64,000 nt of DNA from Pseudomonadota bacterium (GTDB taxonomy: Bacteria > Pseudomonadota > Alphaproteobacteria > Rhizobiales > MH13): positions 1-64,000 of the forward strand of contig JBCCPK010000003.1 in the NCBI GenBank assembly GCA_039024915.1, written 5' to 3'. Positions 26,259 through 35,764 of this stretch are shown in pieces. The notes beneath the pieces were generated by a model. It did not search any database and was not told the origin of the DNA. It saw only the letters and a list, made by a program, of their open reading frames with translations. Position 1 is the first letter of the stretch. Each line of letters starts with the position of its first letter. A program made the position numbers and the translations under genes.

Positions 26259-27133
26259 CCGACACCACCCACCTCCCCGAGCGAACGCCAGACAGCACGT
26301 TCGCGCATCTCGTCTATGTTCTGCGGGAAAACCCGGTCACGCTGCTGTCGTTCAGTATGTTTGCGTTTTTTATCGCCCAAGCCTTCTTTGGCGCGATGCT
26401 TGTGCCGTTTGATCCGCTTGCCACGAACGCGGCCAATGCGCTCCAACCGCCCAATGCCACCCACTGGTTTGGCACGGACAATCTCGGTCGCGATGTGTTT
26501 TCCCGCGTTGTGGTGGCCACGCGATTGGACCTCACAATTTCGGTGCTCGCCGTTGCGATCTCGTTCGTCATCGGCTCGGTGCTAGGTGCGGTCGCTGGCT
26601 ACTGGGGCGGCTGGATCGATGCGGTCCTCAACCGGCTTCTCGACACGATCATGGCCTTTCCCCTGTTCGTTCTGGCAATGGGTATCGTGGCCGCGCTCGG
26701 CAACACGGTCGAAAACATCATCTACGCGACTGCCCTGATAAACATCCCGTTTTACGCACGTCTTGTACGCGCGGAGGTCAATATCCGGCGCGAAGCGGGC
26801 TTCGCCCTGGCGGCTCGCCTATCAGGCAACAGCCACATTCGAACGCTGGCCTTTCACATTTTTCCCAATGCGCTGCCGCCTATGATGGTGCAAATCTCGC
26901 TCAATATGGGCTGGGCTATCCTCAACGCAGCGGGCCTGTCCTTCATCGGTTTGGGGGTTCGGCCCCCTACGCCGGAGTGGGGCATCATGGTTGCAGAGGG
27001 AGCAAATTATATCATCTCCGGGCACTGGTGGATCGCGCTCTTCCCCGGCCTTTGGCTGATGCTGGCAGTATTCACCTTCAACCTCATGGGGGACGGCTTG
27101 CGGGACATCGTCGACCCACGCAGGAGAACGTAG
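26255..27133 (+). CDS. DppC-class ABC importer permease
   Basis: A 292-residue permease. The first helix is around residue 30, then the DppC loop ATHWFGTDNLGRDVFSRVV, followed by five helices. The EAA-like segment is EAGFALAARLSGNSHIRTLAFHIFPNALPP, and LSFIGLGVRPPTPEWGIMVAEG is family-typical. Its start overlaps the DppB-class stop (ATGA), and the fused ATPase begins 1 bp after its stop. Confidence 0.95.
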   Translation: MTDTTHLPERTPDSTFAHLVYVLRENPVTLLSFSMFAFFIAQAFFGAMLVPFDPLATNAANALQPPNATHWFGTDNLGRDVFSRVVVATRLDLTISVLAVAISFVIGSVLGAVAGYWGGWIDAVLNRLLDTIMAFPLFVLAMGIVAALGNTVENIIYATALINIPFYARLVRAEVNIRREAGFALAARLSGNSHIRTLAFHIFPNALPPMMVQISLNMGWAILNAAGLSFIGLGVRPPTPEWGIMVAEGANYIISGHWWIALFPGLWLMLAVFTFNLMGDGLRDIVDPRRRT

Positions 27134-27134
27134 C

Positions 27135-28787
27135 GTGCTGTCGATCAAGGACCTGGCTGTCTCGTTCACGACCCGAAAGGGCGAAGTCGACGCCGTGCGC
27201 GGCATATCGTTCGACCTTGGCAAAGGCGAAACCCTGGGCATCGTCGGCGAAAGCGGCTCGGGCAAATCGGTGACGTCCTACGCGTTGATGCGCATTCTCG
27301 ACGCAGGTGGACGCATCAAGGCGGGCAGTGCGGAGTATGACGGCCAAGACCTTGCAAGGGCCGCAGAGCGTGACATGCTCAACATTCGCGGGCGCGAGAT
27401 CAGCATGATCTTTCAAAATCCGCGCGCAGCCCTCAATCCGATCCGAAAGGTTGGCCACCAACTTGAGGATGTGCTGCGTGTGCATGCGCAAGCGGTTGCG
27501 TCTGATGCGAAGAACAAGGCTATTGAAGCGCTGGAGGCCGTTCGTATCCGAGATGCGGAGGCACGTTATGAAGCCTATCCGTTTGAGCTGTCAGGCGGCA
27601 TGTGCCAACGGGTCGTCTTTGCGATTGCGCTGGCGTGTAACCCAAGGCTTCTGATTGCCGATGAGCCGACCACCGGCCTCGACATCACCACGCAGAAAGC
27701 AGTTATGGACCTTGTTCGCGACCTGACGCGCGAACGAAACATGTCGTCCATTCTCATCACCCATGATCTCGGGCTGGCGGCGGAATACTGCGATCGGCTG
27801 GCCGTGATGAAGGATGGGCTGATCGTTGAGACGGGGAAATCCTCCAATCTCTTCTCCGCGCCTCAACATGCCTACACGCGCAAGCTGGTCGATGCGACGC
27901 CGCGGCCAGGTGCGCAATTGCGGGACCTTCTACCGGCCGAAAATCGAACACCACTCGCGCCTCATACCGTTGGTGACCAGCCTCTAATCGAGGTGAAAGA
28001 GCTCGTCAAAACCTATCCGGGCAAGGCAGGACCTGTGCACGCCGTGAAGGGCGTCTCGTTCTCCATCTTCGAGGGGCAAAGTGTCGGTCTCGTAGGCGAG
28101 TCGGGATGTGGAAAATCGACAACGTCGTCCATGCTGGTCCGGTTGCTCGACCCCACTTCGGGCGAGATTGTGTTCGGCGGAGATGACATCGCGCAGGTCA
28201 AGGCCGACCTGTTCGTGCGCGATCCAAGACGCAGCGACATCCAAATGGTATTTCAGGACGCCACGGACAGCCTTAATCCGCGCGACACAGCGCGCCGCGC
28301 CATCAGCGACCCGATCTTGCGGATGAGCAAGCTTCGTGGCGCCGCGCTCGCGACGCGCGTTGAAGAACTGGCGAGCCTGTGCGGGCTGCCCACCAACCTT
28401 CTTGATCGGTTTCCCCACCAGCTTTCGGGCGGACAAAAAGCGCGTGTCGGGATCGCTCGGGCAATCGCGCTTGATCCAAAGTTTCTCATTCTCGATGAAC
28501 CGACCGCTGCCCTTGATGTTTCGATACAAGCGGTGGTTTTGAACCTGCTTGCAGACCTGCGCAGTCGTCTGGGCATGACCTACCTGTTCGTCAGCCATGA
28601 CCTGCACGTTGTCAGGCTGCTGTGCGACTATGTGATCGTGATGCAGGCAGGCGAAATCGTCGAACAAGGGCTGGCCCATAAGGTCATGGACAATCCCCAA
28701 CATCCCTACACAAAGACGCTTCTTTCGGCAGCGCCCAAGCCACCTAGTTTGGACAGCGGCGCCGTTGATCGTGCGGCCGCTGAGTAA
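27135..28787 (+). CDS. fused double ATPase (DppD-DppF) of the second importer
   Basis: A 550-residue protein with two complete ABC ATPase domains, equivalent to DppD and DppF in one chain. Domain 1 (about 1-255) has [41 protein letters not shown] and [12 protein letters not shown]. Domain 2 (about 275-535) has GESGCGKSTTS, VFQDATDSLNPRDT, LSGGQKARVGIARAI and FLILDEPTAALD. The start codon is GTG 27135. Fused subunits of this type are common in family-5 importers. The DppF-type cysteine cluster is absent at the C-terminus, which ends AAPKPPSLDS. Confidence 0.94.
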   Translation: MLSIKDLAVSFTTRKGEVDAVRGISFDLGKGETLGIVGESGSGKSVTSYALMRILDAGGRIKAGSAEYDGQDLARAAERDMLNIRGREISMIFQNPRAALNPIRKVGHQLEDVLRVHAQAVASDAKNKAIEALEAVRIRDAEARYEAYPFELSGGMCQRVVFAIALACNPRLLIADEPTTGLDITTQKAVMDLVRDLTRERNMSSILITHDLGLAAEYCDRLAVMKDGLIVETGKSSNLFSAPQHAYTRKLVDATPRPGAQLRDLLPAENRTPLAPHTVGDQPLIEVKELVKTYPGKAGPVHAVKGVSFSIFEGQSVGLVGESGCGKSTTSSMLVRLLDPTSGEIVFGGDDIAQVKADLFVRDPRRSDIQMVFQDATDSLNPRDTARRAISDPILRMSKLRGAALATRVEELASLCGLPTNLLDRFPHQLSGGQKARVGIARAIALDPKFLILDEPTAALDVSIQAVVLNLLADLRSRLGMTYLFVSHDLHVVRLLCDYVIVMQAGEIVEQGLAHKVMDNPQHPYTKTLLSAAPKPPSLDSGAVDRAAAE

Positions 28788-28798
28788 AGCAGATTATC

Positions 28799-30622
28799 AT
28801 GACCGCATCACTCCAAGATCTCCCCTTCACTATCGGCAACTTGCAAGCGGCTTACGCCGAGGGCGCATCACCTACCGATGTCATCGCCGAGGTTTTTCGC
28901 CGACTGCGGCATGTGAATGATCCTGCGATATTCTTGCATCTGGCCGATGAGGAAACTGTGTTCGAACAGGCCAAGGCGCTCGGATCATACGACCCAAGCC
29001 GCCCACTGTGGGGCATACCCTTTGCGGCCAAAGACAATATCGATGTTGCCGGTATGCCGACCACAGCGGCGTGCCCAGCTTACCGGTACGAGCCGGATGC
29101 CGACGCGTTCGTGGTCGCCAATCTGCGGGCAGCTGGTGCGCTTCCAGTGGGCAAAACCAATCTCGATCAGTTTGCCACTGGCTTGGTGGGCGTTCGTTCG
29201 CCGTATGGCGTGCCCAAAAATGCGATCGACCCGGCGATTGTCCCCGGTGGATCGTCATCCGGCTCAGCCGTGATCGTTGCGCACGGCATTGTACCCTTTT
29301 CTCTCGGAACGGATACGGCTGGATCAGGTCGCGTGCCGGCCGCGCTTAACAACATTGTCGGCCTGAAACCAAGTTTGGGGGCAATCTCCGCGACGGGCGT
29401 CGTGCCAGCGTGCAGGACGCTTGATACAGTCTCAATCTTTGCGCTCACTGTTGAGGATGCACACGCCGTGTTCACGGTAGCTGGCGGTTACGACGAACAA
29501 GATGCCTATTCCCGTAAAACACCCTTGGACCCGATACCGGCTGCGCTGCCCACCCCACGCATTTGCGCACCCGATGCCGAAAGCTTGATCTTCTTCGGAG
29601 ATGAGGTTCAGGCCGAGGATTTTGATGCCTCGCTCGCGAGCCTTGCCGAGCAAGGCGCAGAGATCGAGCGGGTCGACTTTACGCCATTCTATCAGGTGGC
29701 AGAGATGCTCTACGAGGGCGCCTGGGTTGCCGAGCGCTACGCCGCGATTGAGCAGATGATGACTGCACAACCCGATGAGGTCCACCCGGTTACGCGCGCC
29801 ATTGTCGGCAAAGCCGAAACACTGAGCGCGGCAGATGCCTTCAAAGGCATGTATCACTTGGAAAAGTTGCGGCGTGCGTGTGACCCACTTGTCGCGCAGG
29901 CTGACATGATGTGCGTTCCGTCCATACCCACTTTCTATTCGTGTGAAGCACTTGAGGCCGACCCGGTAACGCCCAACTCCAACTTGGGCACCTACACAAA
30001 CTTCGTGAACCTTCTGAATCTGTGCGCCATCACAGCGCCCACCGGTCCACGACACGACGGACGCCCAGGGAGTGTGACATTGATCGCGCAGGCCGGAGAA
30101 GATGGGAAAGTCGCCGCGCAAGCGAGCAAGCTGGTAGCCACCCGCGCCCCAAAGTTAGGCGCAACGAACGCCCCCTATCCGATCCTTGAAACCAACAGCT
30201 CCAAAAAGGTGCAATCAAACTCCGATGAATTGGCCCTTGCTGTATGCGGGGCGCACATGTCCGGTCTGCCACTGAATGGCGAGCTGACATCTAGAGGTGC
30301 CCGGCTCATCGGCCCCACGCGGACGGCGCCTGAGTACCGCCTATTTGCGTTGCCCGGCGGGCCGCCTTATCGGCCAGGACTCGTTCGCGACCACAATGGC
30401 AGCGGTGTCGGTATCGATATCGAAGTCTGGGCGCTGCCAAGCGAAGCGGTTGGCAGTTTCATGGACGGCATCCCGTCGCCGCTCGCAATCGGAACCGTAG
30501 AGGTCGACGATGGGCGCAAAGTCAAAGGCTTTTTGTGCGAGGAGGCGGGGTTGGACGGTGCTCAGGATATATCGAAGTTTGGTGGATGGCGAAACTTCTT
30601 GAGTTTTCACCAGACAAGCTGA
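28799..30622 (+). CDS. atzF: allophanate hydrolase
   Basis: A 607-residue amidase-signature enzyme of allophanate hydrolase type. The catalytic Ser-cisSer-Lys set is visible: Lys78 in FAAKDNID, the cis-serine within GGSSSGSA (about Ser153) and nucleophile Ser176 in TDTAGSGR. The N-terminal amidase domain runs to about residue 450; the C-terminal domain (from about 480, with SGLPLNGELTSRGARL and YRLFALPGGPPYRPGLV) is the second domain seen in AtzF and urea amidolyase. It converts allophanate to two ammonia and carbon dioxide. No urea carboxylase or biuret hydrolase is in the window, so the source of allophanate lies elsewhere or comes from what the importer brings in. Confidence 0.94.
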   Translation: MTASLQDLPFTIGNLQAAYAEGASPTDVIAEVFRRLRHVNDPAIFLHLADEETVFEQAKALGSYDPSRPLWGIPFAAKDNIDVAGMPTTAACPAYRYEPDADAFVVANLRAAGALPVGKTNLDQFATGLVGVRSPYGVPKNAIDPAIVPGGSSSGSAVIVAHGIVPFSLGTDTAGSGRVPAALNNIVGLKPSLGAISATGVVPACRTLDTVSIFALTVEDAHAVFTVAGGYDEQDAYSRKTPLDPIPAALPTPRICAPDAESLIFFGDEVQAEDFDASLASLAEQGAEIERVDFTPFYQVAEMLYEGAWVAERYAAIEQMMTAQPDEVHPVTRAIVGKAETLSAADAFKGMYHLEKLRRACDPLVAQADMMCVPSIPTFYSCEALEADPVTPNSNLGTYTNFVNLLNLCAITAPTGPRHDGRPGSVTLIAQAGEDGKVAAQASKLVATRAPKLGATNAPYPILETNSSKKVQSNSDELALAVCGAHMSGLPLNGELTSRGARLIGPTRTAPEYRLFALPGGPPYRPGLVRDHNGSGVGIDIEVWALPSEAVGSFMDGIPSPLAIGTVEVDDGRKVKGFLCEEAGLDGAQDISKFGGWRNFLSFHQTS

Positions 30623-31239
30623 GCGGCGCATGTTGGGCTTCGGAACGGACTGGAAGCCGACAATCCCCGTATGTCCGCCTTGCGGCCAATTGCAGACGTA
30701 ACAAACGGTCTCAGTCGCTGCCGACACCGCGTAGCCTATCGCTGGGACTAGCTCTTCAATCTGTCCATGCTGACTAAGGATAACCGTTCCACCCAGCAGC
30801 ACATTGAACGGCTCTGGTCTCGGGGCATTCAATGCTGGACTGCAACTGCGGCGACCAAAAGGGAGCGCGGCCTGTTTTAGGCCCTAGGTCTGTTTTGCAT
30901 TGCAGCAAGCATTCGTTTTCAGGGCTTGTTGCCTACGAATGCGCCATTCCTCTGTGCGCCGCAACCAACAGCAAAAGCTCCTTGGGTGCGGTGACCTCGC
31001 CAGGGTCTACGGACCTGATATTTGGAAGGTCAGTCGTTGTAGCCCAGTCTTCTCAGGGACTTAGTCCTCAGATGACGCCCCGAGTCCTGCTCGGTTTCCT
31101 CTACAACCTAGCGCCAGTACCCTCGTCCTTTCGTAACATGTGAGCAAGGTTGGCATTCATATTGCTGCGCACAACGGACAGGGCGTGGGCTGAGCAAAGG
31201 CGGAGTCGCCCACATCTGCTTCAGAGGACGACGACGACC
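30623..31239. other. 617-bp stretch without a supported gene
   Basis: Between atzF and the xanthine-type permease. Open frames run on both strands but none has a family resemblance or good start. I see no riboswitch-like structure that I could support. Confidence 0.4.
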
Positions 31240-32619
31240 ATGACAGAGCCGACACCAACCAATCTGATCTACGGCTTGGAAGATGCTCCACCACCGCCTG
31301 CCAGTCTACTCGTGGCGGTTCAGCATATCCTGGCATCCGTCGTCGGTATCGTGACCCCAACACTGATCATTGGCGGCGTGTTGGGTTTGGGAGACCTGAT
31401 CCCATACCTTATCGCGATGGCGTTTTTCGTTTCGGGCGTGTCGACCTTTATTCAGTGCAAGACGATTGGGCCGGTTGGCTCGGGCCTCTTGAGCCTTCAG
31501 GGCACGAGCTTTGCTTTCCTTGGCGCACTTCTGGCCGCTGGCTTTGCCGTCAAAGGCGCCGGCGGCACGCCAGAAGACATTCTCGCAATGCTCTTTGGCC
31601 TGTGCTTGGCCGGCTGCGTGGTTGAGATCATCCTGAGCCAATTTGTTGACAAACTGGGCAAGATCATCACCCCCACCGTCACTGGCATCGTCATCACCGT
31701 GATCGGGCTCAGCCTTGTGAAAGTTGGCTTCACCGATTTTGCAGGTGGCGTGGGTGCGGGCGAAAGTCTTGGACTGCCGATCAATCTCCTGCTCGGCTCG
31801 GTCGTTGTTGTGACCATCTTGGCATTCACGTTTTACGGCGGCCCCATGCTCCGAATTTCGGCGATCATGATTGGGCTGATAGTCGGCTTCGTTTTAGCCG
31901 CCATTCTCGGTCAGGTGGACTTTTCGAGCTTTGGCGACGGTCCCGTTTTCGCACTGCCAACGCCGTTGAGGTTTGGCCTCGACTTCGACCTGGTCTTATT
32001 CATCCCGATCGCTTTCATCTATCTGGTCACTGCGATCGAAACGTCAGGAGATCTCACCGCAAACTCCATCATCGCCGGGCAGCCGGTCGAGGGGCCGACG
32101 TACATGAAGCGTATCAAGGGCGGCATTTTGGGCGATGGGATCAATTCGGGGATCGCAGCACTATTCAACACCTTCCCCAACACCACCTTTTCGCAGAACA
32201 ATGGTGTCATCCAAATGACGGGCGTCGCGAGCCGCCACGTTGGGCTCTACATCGCGGGCATTCTCGTTATTCTGGGTTTCCTTCCCATCATTGGATCTGC
32301 GTTCCTTCTCGTTCCCAAGCCTGTGTTGGGCGGGGCTACACTGGTGCTTTTTGGAACGATAGCGGTGGCTGGCATCCGGATACTGGCGACGCAAAAGATG
32401 GACCGGCGCAAAGTCTACATCATGGCGATATCGTTCGGCCTGGGCTTGGGCGTGACGCTTGTGCCCGATGCAACACAGCACATGCCCGATTTCCTCAAGC
32501 AGGTTGTTGCGACCCCGATCACCTTGGCAGGTCTCTCAGCCATTATCCTGTCGCTTGTCCTGCCGGAGGATAGAGAAGAACAGGCCGCTGAAAGCGCCAA
32601 AACCCAAGCGGTAGGGTGA
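31240..32619 (+). CDS. NCS2-family xanthine/uracil permease, xanthine-type motif
   Basis: A 459-residue transporter with about 14 membrane segments. The NCS2 motif QNNGVIQMTGVASRHVG (QNxGxxxxTG) is in the form seen in xanthine permeases of the XanP/XanQ type. The earlier helix motif SLQGTSFAFLGALLAAGFA and a conserved Glu in YLVTAIETSGD also fit. ATG 31240 is chosen over earlier in-frame codons because the N-terminus TNLIYGLEDAPPPPASLLVAVQHILAS is the family start; CAGAGGA lies upstream. It imports purine bases with protons. Purine breakdown gives urea and so may feed allophanate hydrolase nearby, but no purine-degradation enzymes are in the window. Confidence 0.93.
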   Translation: MTEPTPTNLIYGLEDAPPPPASLLVAVQHILASVVGIVTPTLIIGGVLGLGDLIPYLIAMAFFVSGVSTFIQCKTIGPVGSGLLSLQGTSFAFLGALLAAGFAVKGAGGTPEDILAMLFGLCLAGCVVEIILSQFVDKLGKIITPTVTGIVITVIGLSLVKVGFTDFAGGVGAGESLGLPINLLLGSVVVVTILAFTFYGGPMLRISAIMIGLIVGFVLAAILGQVDFSSFGDGPVFALPTPLRFGLDFDLVLFIPIAFIYLVTAIETSGDLTANSIIAGQPVEGPTYMKRIKGGILGDGINSGIAALFNTFPNTTFSQNNGVIQMTGVASRHVGLYIAGILVILGFLPIIGSAFLLVPKPVLGGATLVLFGTIAVAGIRILATQKMDRRKVYIMAISFGLGLGVTLVPDATQHMPDFLKQVVATPITLAGLSAIILSLVLPEDREEQAAESAKTQAVG

Positions 32620-32670
32620 GGCAAGTACAGCGCACTTCAATGAACTACCAAGGTGCACCTGGCATCGCAG

Positions 32671-33174
32671 CTATCGAACAGCCAGAGCGCTGGTTGCCTC
32701 TTCAAAAACACTGAGGTCGCCAGTCGAACGGGCAATCAGCATCGCACCTTCGAGTTGGGAGAGGATACGGGGGCCGTTTTGGGGTTCAACCTCATTTAGG
32801 GATCTGATCCCGAATTGAAGGAACCCTCGCGCTTCCTTGGCGACTTCGGGTGGCAAGCTGTCGCCCTCGGCGGCGAGGATACCGCATAGGCACATCAAGC
32901 CGTCCTCTTCAAAGGCCCTTTTGAACAGCAAGCGCCACGCCGCGACGCGGTCCATTCCTTCAGCCTCTGTCTCTTCCAGTGCCGCTGCAAAGCGTTCGCG
33001 GTAACGTTTCGCCACGGCTGCAGCTAAGTCTGGCTTCGTTGGGAAATGGTAGTGGACGCTGGCCGACTTTATGCCGACCTCGCTTGCGACCTCGCGAAAC
33101 GAAAATCCGCTATAGCCGTGCGTCCGGATGAGCTTCTCCGCAACATCGAGGATCTTGTCACGCCTATCGGTCAT
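32671..33174 (-). CDS. TetR-family transcriptional regulator
   Basis: A 167-residue repressor, somewhat short for the family. Residues about 4-52 form the helix-turn-helix (RDKILDVAEKLIRTHGYSGFSF, then GIKSASVHYHFPTKPDL). The C-terminal part is shorter than in typical members, with a cysteine pair in LMCLCGILAAEGD. Start ATG 33174 lacks a strong ribosome binding site. It is on the same strand and downstream of cupin-SDR-amine oxidase genes, separated by 92 bp; a palindrome upstream of the cupin gene is a plausible operator. The pairing is inferred from position. Confidence 0.9.
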   Translation of the reverse strand: MTDRRDKILDVAEKLIRTHGYSGFSFREVASEVGIKSASVHYHFPTKPDLAAAVAKRYRERFAAALEETEAEGMDRVAAWRLLFKRAFEEDGLMCLCGILAAEGDSLPPEVAKEARGFLQFGIRSLNEVEPQNGPRILSQLEGAMLIARSTGDLSVFEEATSALAVR

Positions 33175-33266
33175 TCGTGTCCATGATCGCTCTTACAGTA
33201 TGCATCGCTAGGTTGAGGGGGCAGTTGGAATGATCAACGCGCACCGCCTCCCTCTTCATACCTCAA

Positions 33267-34331
33267 TCACAGGCCCACTGCTTCGGCTGTTTTTAGGTGC
33301 TGGCGGGCGGCCTCCGCCGCCTCTAGAGCGCCTTCCAGATAGCCGCCGAATTGCGGAGCAACTTCGGTTCCTGCGAAGATCAATTTCTCGTCCCATAGTC
33401 CCATAAGTGCGGATGGCAGCCCGTAGTGAGGATGCGCATATTGGGGCGCCAAGTCGGCGTCGGTCGCAGTTAACGGATCAAACGCCCAGTCTTTGACGTA
33501 CAGTGCTTTCGGTTCCGCAGCATCTGACCCAAACAGCCGTACCAGCTGAGCCTCGATTGCCAGGCGAAGCAGCTGCTCATCGCTGCGCGCCTTTGGCGGC
33601 ACACCGATAAAGCCAAACAAAGCGAACGGCCCGCTCGAAGCTGGAGACGCATCATGGATCTCAACCATAGGGCCTCGTCGGCTCATGGCGTCCCCCGACA
33701 ACCCAGCATCGCGCCAGAAAGGTGTATCGTAAACCGCAACGGCTTTGGCCTGACCTGCCATCCAGGTGCTCACCGATTGCATGGCTCGGATAGCTGCCGT
33801 TGGTAGTGCAGGTTCAAAGGTTAGCTGGGCTGCAATCCGCGGCGGCATTGCGAGCACAATCTGATCGGCCGTCTGAGTCGAACCGTCCACGAGCTTGGCC
33901 GTGCACCGGGCCCCGTCGCGCACGACAGCAGTGACGCGGGTATTCAAGCGCTTGCGTGCTGGGGGTACCTGATCCGCCAAAGCTTCCGTCAGCTTTGCCA
34001 GGCCACCTTCGAGACGCCACGAGCCCTGCATGGACGCGAAGCCAGCCCCACGCTGAACGTGTCCTTGCTCGTCCTCAAAGACTAAATCGCCCGTCGCGTA
34101 CTGGTCAAATTTCTGCAATCCAAGCCGATCCAGCAGAGATGCGATACGCGGCTGACCAGGCCAAAACCAGGCGGGGCCCATGTCAAAATACCCAGCACCC
34201 AGTTGCTCGGTCATAATCCTCCCCCCGAAGCGGGCGCGCGCTTCGAGCAGCAGATAGTCTTGCCCCTCAGCTTCCAACTGCTCGGCTATGGCAAGACCGG
34301 ATAACCCTCCACCGATGATCAGCGTCTTCAT
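33267..34331 (-). CDS. FAD-dependent amine oxidase-family protein
   Basis: A 354-residue flavoprotein of the amine oxidase superfamily, short for the group (usually 420-500). The FAD-binding start is IIGGGLSGLAIAEQLEAEGQDYLLLEARARFGGRI, with the GGR element; VLAMPPRIAAQL is mid-protein, and IFAGTEVAPQFGGYLEGALEAAEAAR is the C-terminal FAD contact. The segment GSWRLEGGLAKLTEALAD also matches. Substrate unknown. It sits 3 bp downstream of the SDR gene. Similar amine-oxidase/SDR/cupin combinations occur in ChrR-controlled photooxidative-stress loci, but here no sigma factor is present. Confidence 0.9.
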   Translation of the reverse strand: MKTLIIGGGLSGLAIAEQLEAEGQDYLLLEARARFGGRIMTEQLGAGYFDMGPAWFWPGQPRIASLLDRLGLQKFDQYATGDLVFEDEQGHVQRGAGFASMQGSWRLEGGLAKLTEALADQVPPARKRLNTRVTAVVRDGARCTAKLVDGSTQTADQIVLAMPPRIAAQLTFEPALPTAAIRAMQSVSTWMAGQAKAVAVYDTPFWRDAGLSGDAMSRRGPMVEIHDASPASSGPFALFGFIGVPPKARSDEQLLRLAIEAQLVRLFGSDAAEPKALYVKDWAFDPLTATDADLAPQYAHPHYGLPSALMGLWDEKLIFAGTEVAPQFGGYLEGALEAAEAARQHLKTAEAVGL

Positions 34332-34334
34332 CGC

Positions 34335-35018
34335 TTAAAAACCCTCGGAGGCTGGGCGCAAATCCATCTCATGGGTCCAGGTGGACTGGGGTTGATGAGC
34401 GATCTGCCAATACACGTCTGCAATGTCTTCGGGACGCATCATCCTCGCTGGATCGAGGCTGTGAAGCTCACGCGAGCGCTGTGTATCGATGATCCCATCA
34501 AGGACTGTGTGGCAGACATGCACACCAGCCGGCTGGAACTCTCTCGCAAGCGACTGGGTCAGGCCGCGCAGAGCAAACTTTGCACTCGCAAAGGCTGAGA
34601 AGCGCGCACTACCTCTCAGCGAGGCCGTTGCACCAGAAACGATGAATGCGCCTCCCCCCGCGCGCACCATGGGTTGCAACGTTGATTGCGCTAGCAGAAT
34701 AGCCGATTGGACCATCGATTGCCAGGTACGCTGATAGTCGCTCAGATGGGTATCCGAGAACGGTGCGATTACAAGCTCGGCGGTGTTATGAACGACGACT
34801 TTGGGGGCACCATGTTCGGCGGTCACTTTGCTCATCGCGTCAAGCGCTGCGGCGGGATCGGCCAAATCAACCGCATGAAACTCACCAACAGGATCATCCG
34901 GTTCGGTGCGACCGAGCCCAACTGCGGTGTAGCCACCTGCGTCGAAGCGTTTAAGGATTGCTTGACCAAGCCCAGCGCCGGCACCAGCGACGAGGATCAA
35001 CGGTTGGGAGTTGGTCAC
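34335..35018 (-). CDS. SDR-family protein with Phe in place of catalytic Tyr
   Basis: A 227-residue Rossmann-fold SDR. The cofactor motif is AGAGAGLG (residues 11-18); SGAT holds a possible catalytic serine. At the YxxxK site the sequence is FASAK (Phe143, Lys147), so the catalytic tyrosine is missing, and NNAG is replaced by HNTA. It probably does not do normal dehydrogenation, or belongs to a subgroup with altered chemistry. The start is GTG 35018, whose GTGA overlaps the cupin gene stop, so it is translationally coupled. Other SDRs with an F/Y swap at this site are known; how common is not something I can judge here. Confidence 0.87.
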   Translation of the reverse strand: MTNSQPLILVAGAGAGLGQAILKRFDAGGYTAVGLGRTEPDDPVGEFHAVDLADPAAALDAMSKVTAEHGAPKVVVHNTAELVIAPFSDTHLSDYQRTWQSMVQSAILLAQSTLQPMVRAGGGAFIVSGATASLRGSARFSAFASAKFALRGLTQSLAREFQPAGVHVCHTVLDGIIDTQRSRELHSLDPARMMRPEDIADVYWQIAHQPQSTWTHEMDLRPASEGF

Positions 35019-35686
35019 AGCAACACCGGCGCTCGCGCGTGGACAAGATGCCCGCTCTTGACCCAGACCTTCGCGCCATCGAGACCTGACTTTGCGTTCA
35101 TTGGCATCCCTGCTGGTAGGCGAAGCCAGCCGCCCGCTTCAAGCGTGTCGTCGCCCTCCGATAGGCTGCCATCGAGGACAAGAGCTTCGATCCCGCCTTC
35201 GTCCGCCAAAGCAAGCTCGGCGCCAGCAGCGAGTTGGTTGTACGTCACCCGTTCCTGTGGGTCTTCGTGCAGCAACGCTGTGGCGACGCCGTCCTTCGGT
35301 GCACCAAGTTCATTGGCCATATCTTTGCGAAACTGATTGCGGTCTGCCATGTCGAACTGCCAAAGCTTCACAAAGATGGTGCAACCGTCTTCGGAGCTTG
35401 GCGTATGCGCGGTCGCTGGCGGATTGCGCACGTAGGTGCCCGCAGGATAGTCACCATGCTCGTCCTGGAACACTCCCTGAAGGACGATGAACTCCTCGCC
35501 TCCACTGTGAGTGTGTTCCGAAAAGTGACTGCCGGCATCGTAGCGAACGATCGTCGTTGCCCGTGCGACCTCATCCCCAATCCTGTCCAACATACGACGG
35601 TGAACGCCGGGCATTGGCGAAGACAACCAGTCCATCTTCTCTGAGTGAATGACCACGCGGGCACCAAAATCTGCATTCAGTTCCAT
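35015..35686 (-). CDS. ChrR-like double-cupin protein
   Basis: A 223-residue protein with two cupin domains. The first (about residues 20-115) has the metal motif [18 protein letters not shown] and the second motif [12 protein letters not shown]. The second domain (about 140-220) is degenerate. It resembles the ChrR C-terminal cupin (zinc/sensor domain) but lacks ChrR's N-terminal anti-sigma zinc domain. Its stop overlaps the SDR start (GTGA). It opens the operon cupin-SDR-amine oxidase-(TetR). A palindrome lies 79 bp upstream. Its role may be sensing or catalysis on an oxidised metabolite; neither is shown by sequence. Confidence 0.83.
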   Translation of the reverse strand: MELNADFGARVVIHSEKMDWLSSPMPGVHRRMLDRIGDEVARATTIVRYDAGSHFSEHTHSGGEEFIVLQGVFQDEHGDYPAGTYVRNPPATAHTPSSEDGCTIFVKLWQFDMADRNQFRKDMANELGAPKDGVATALLHEDPQERVTYNQLAAGAELALADEGGIEALVLDGSLSEGDDTLEAGGWLRLPAGMPMNAKSGLDGAKVWVKSGHLVHARAPVLL

Positions 35687-35764
35687 GGAAGCCTTTCAAA
35701 GTGTCATCGGCCCGAGTTGCGATAAAAGCGCCAAGCAGGCTCCAGCCGGACAAGATACTCATTT

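Noticed and set aside
27984-28703. 239-codon minus-strand frame inside the fused ATPase gene
   Set aside because: Antisense to the second ATP-binding domain, whose Walker and signature motifs are complete.
30341-30832. 163-codon minus-strand frame overlapping the atzF 3' end
   Set aside because: Overlaps the C-terminal domain of atzF; the non-overlapping part has no family match.
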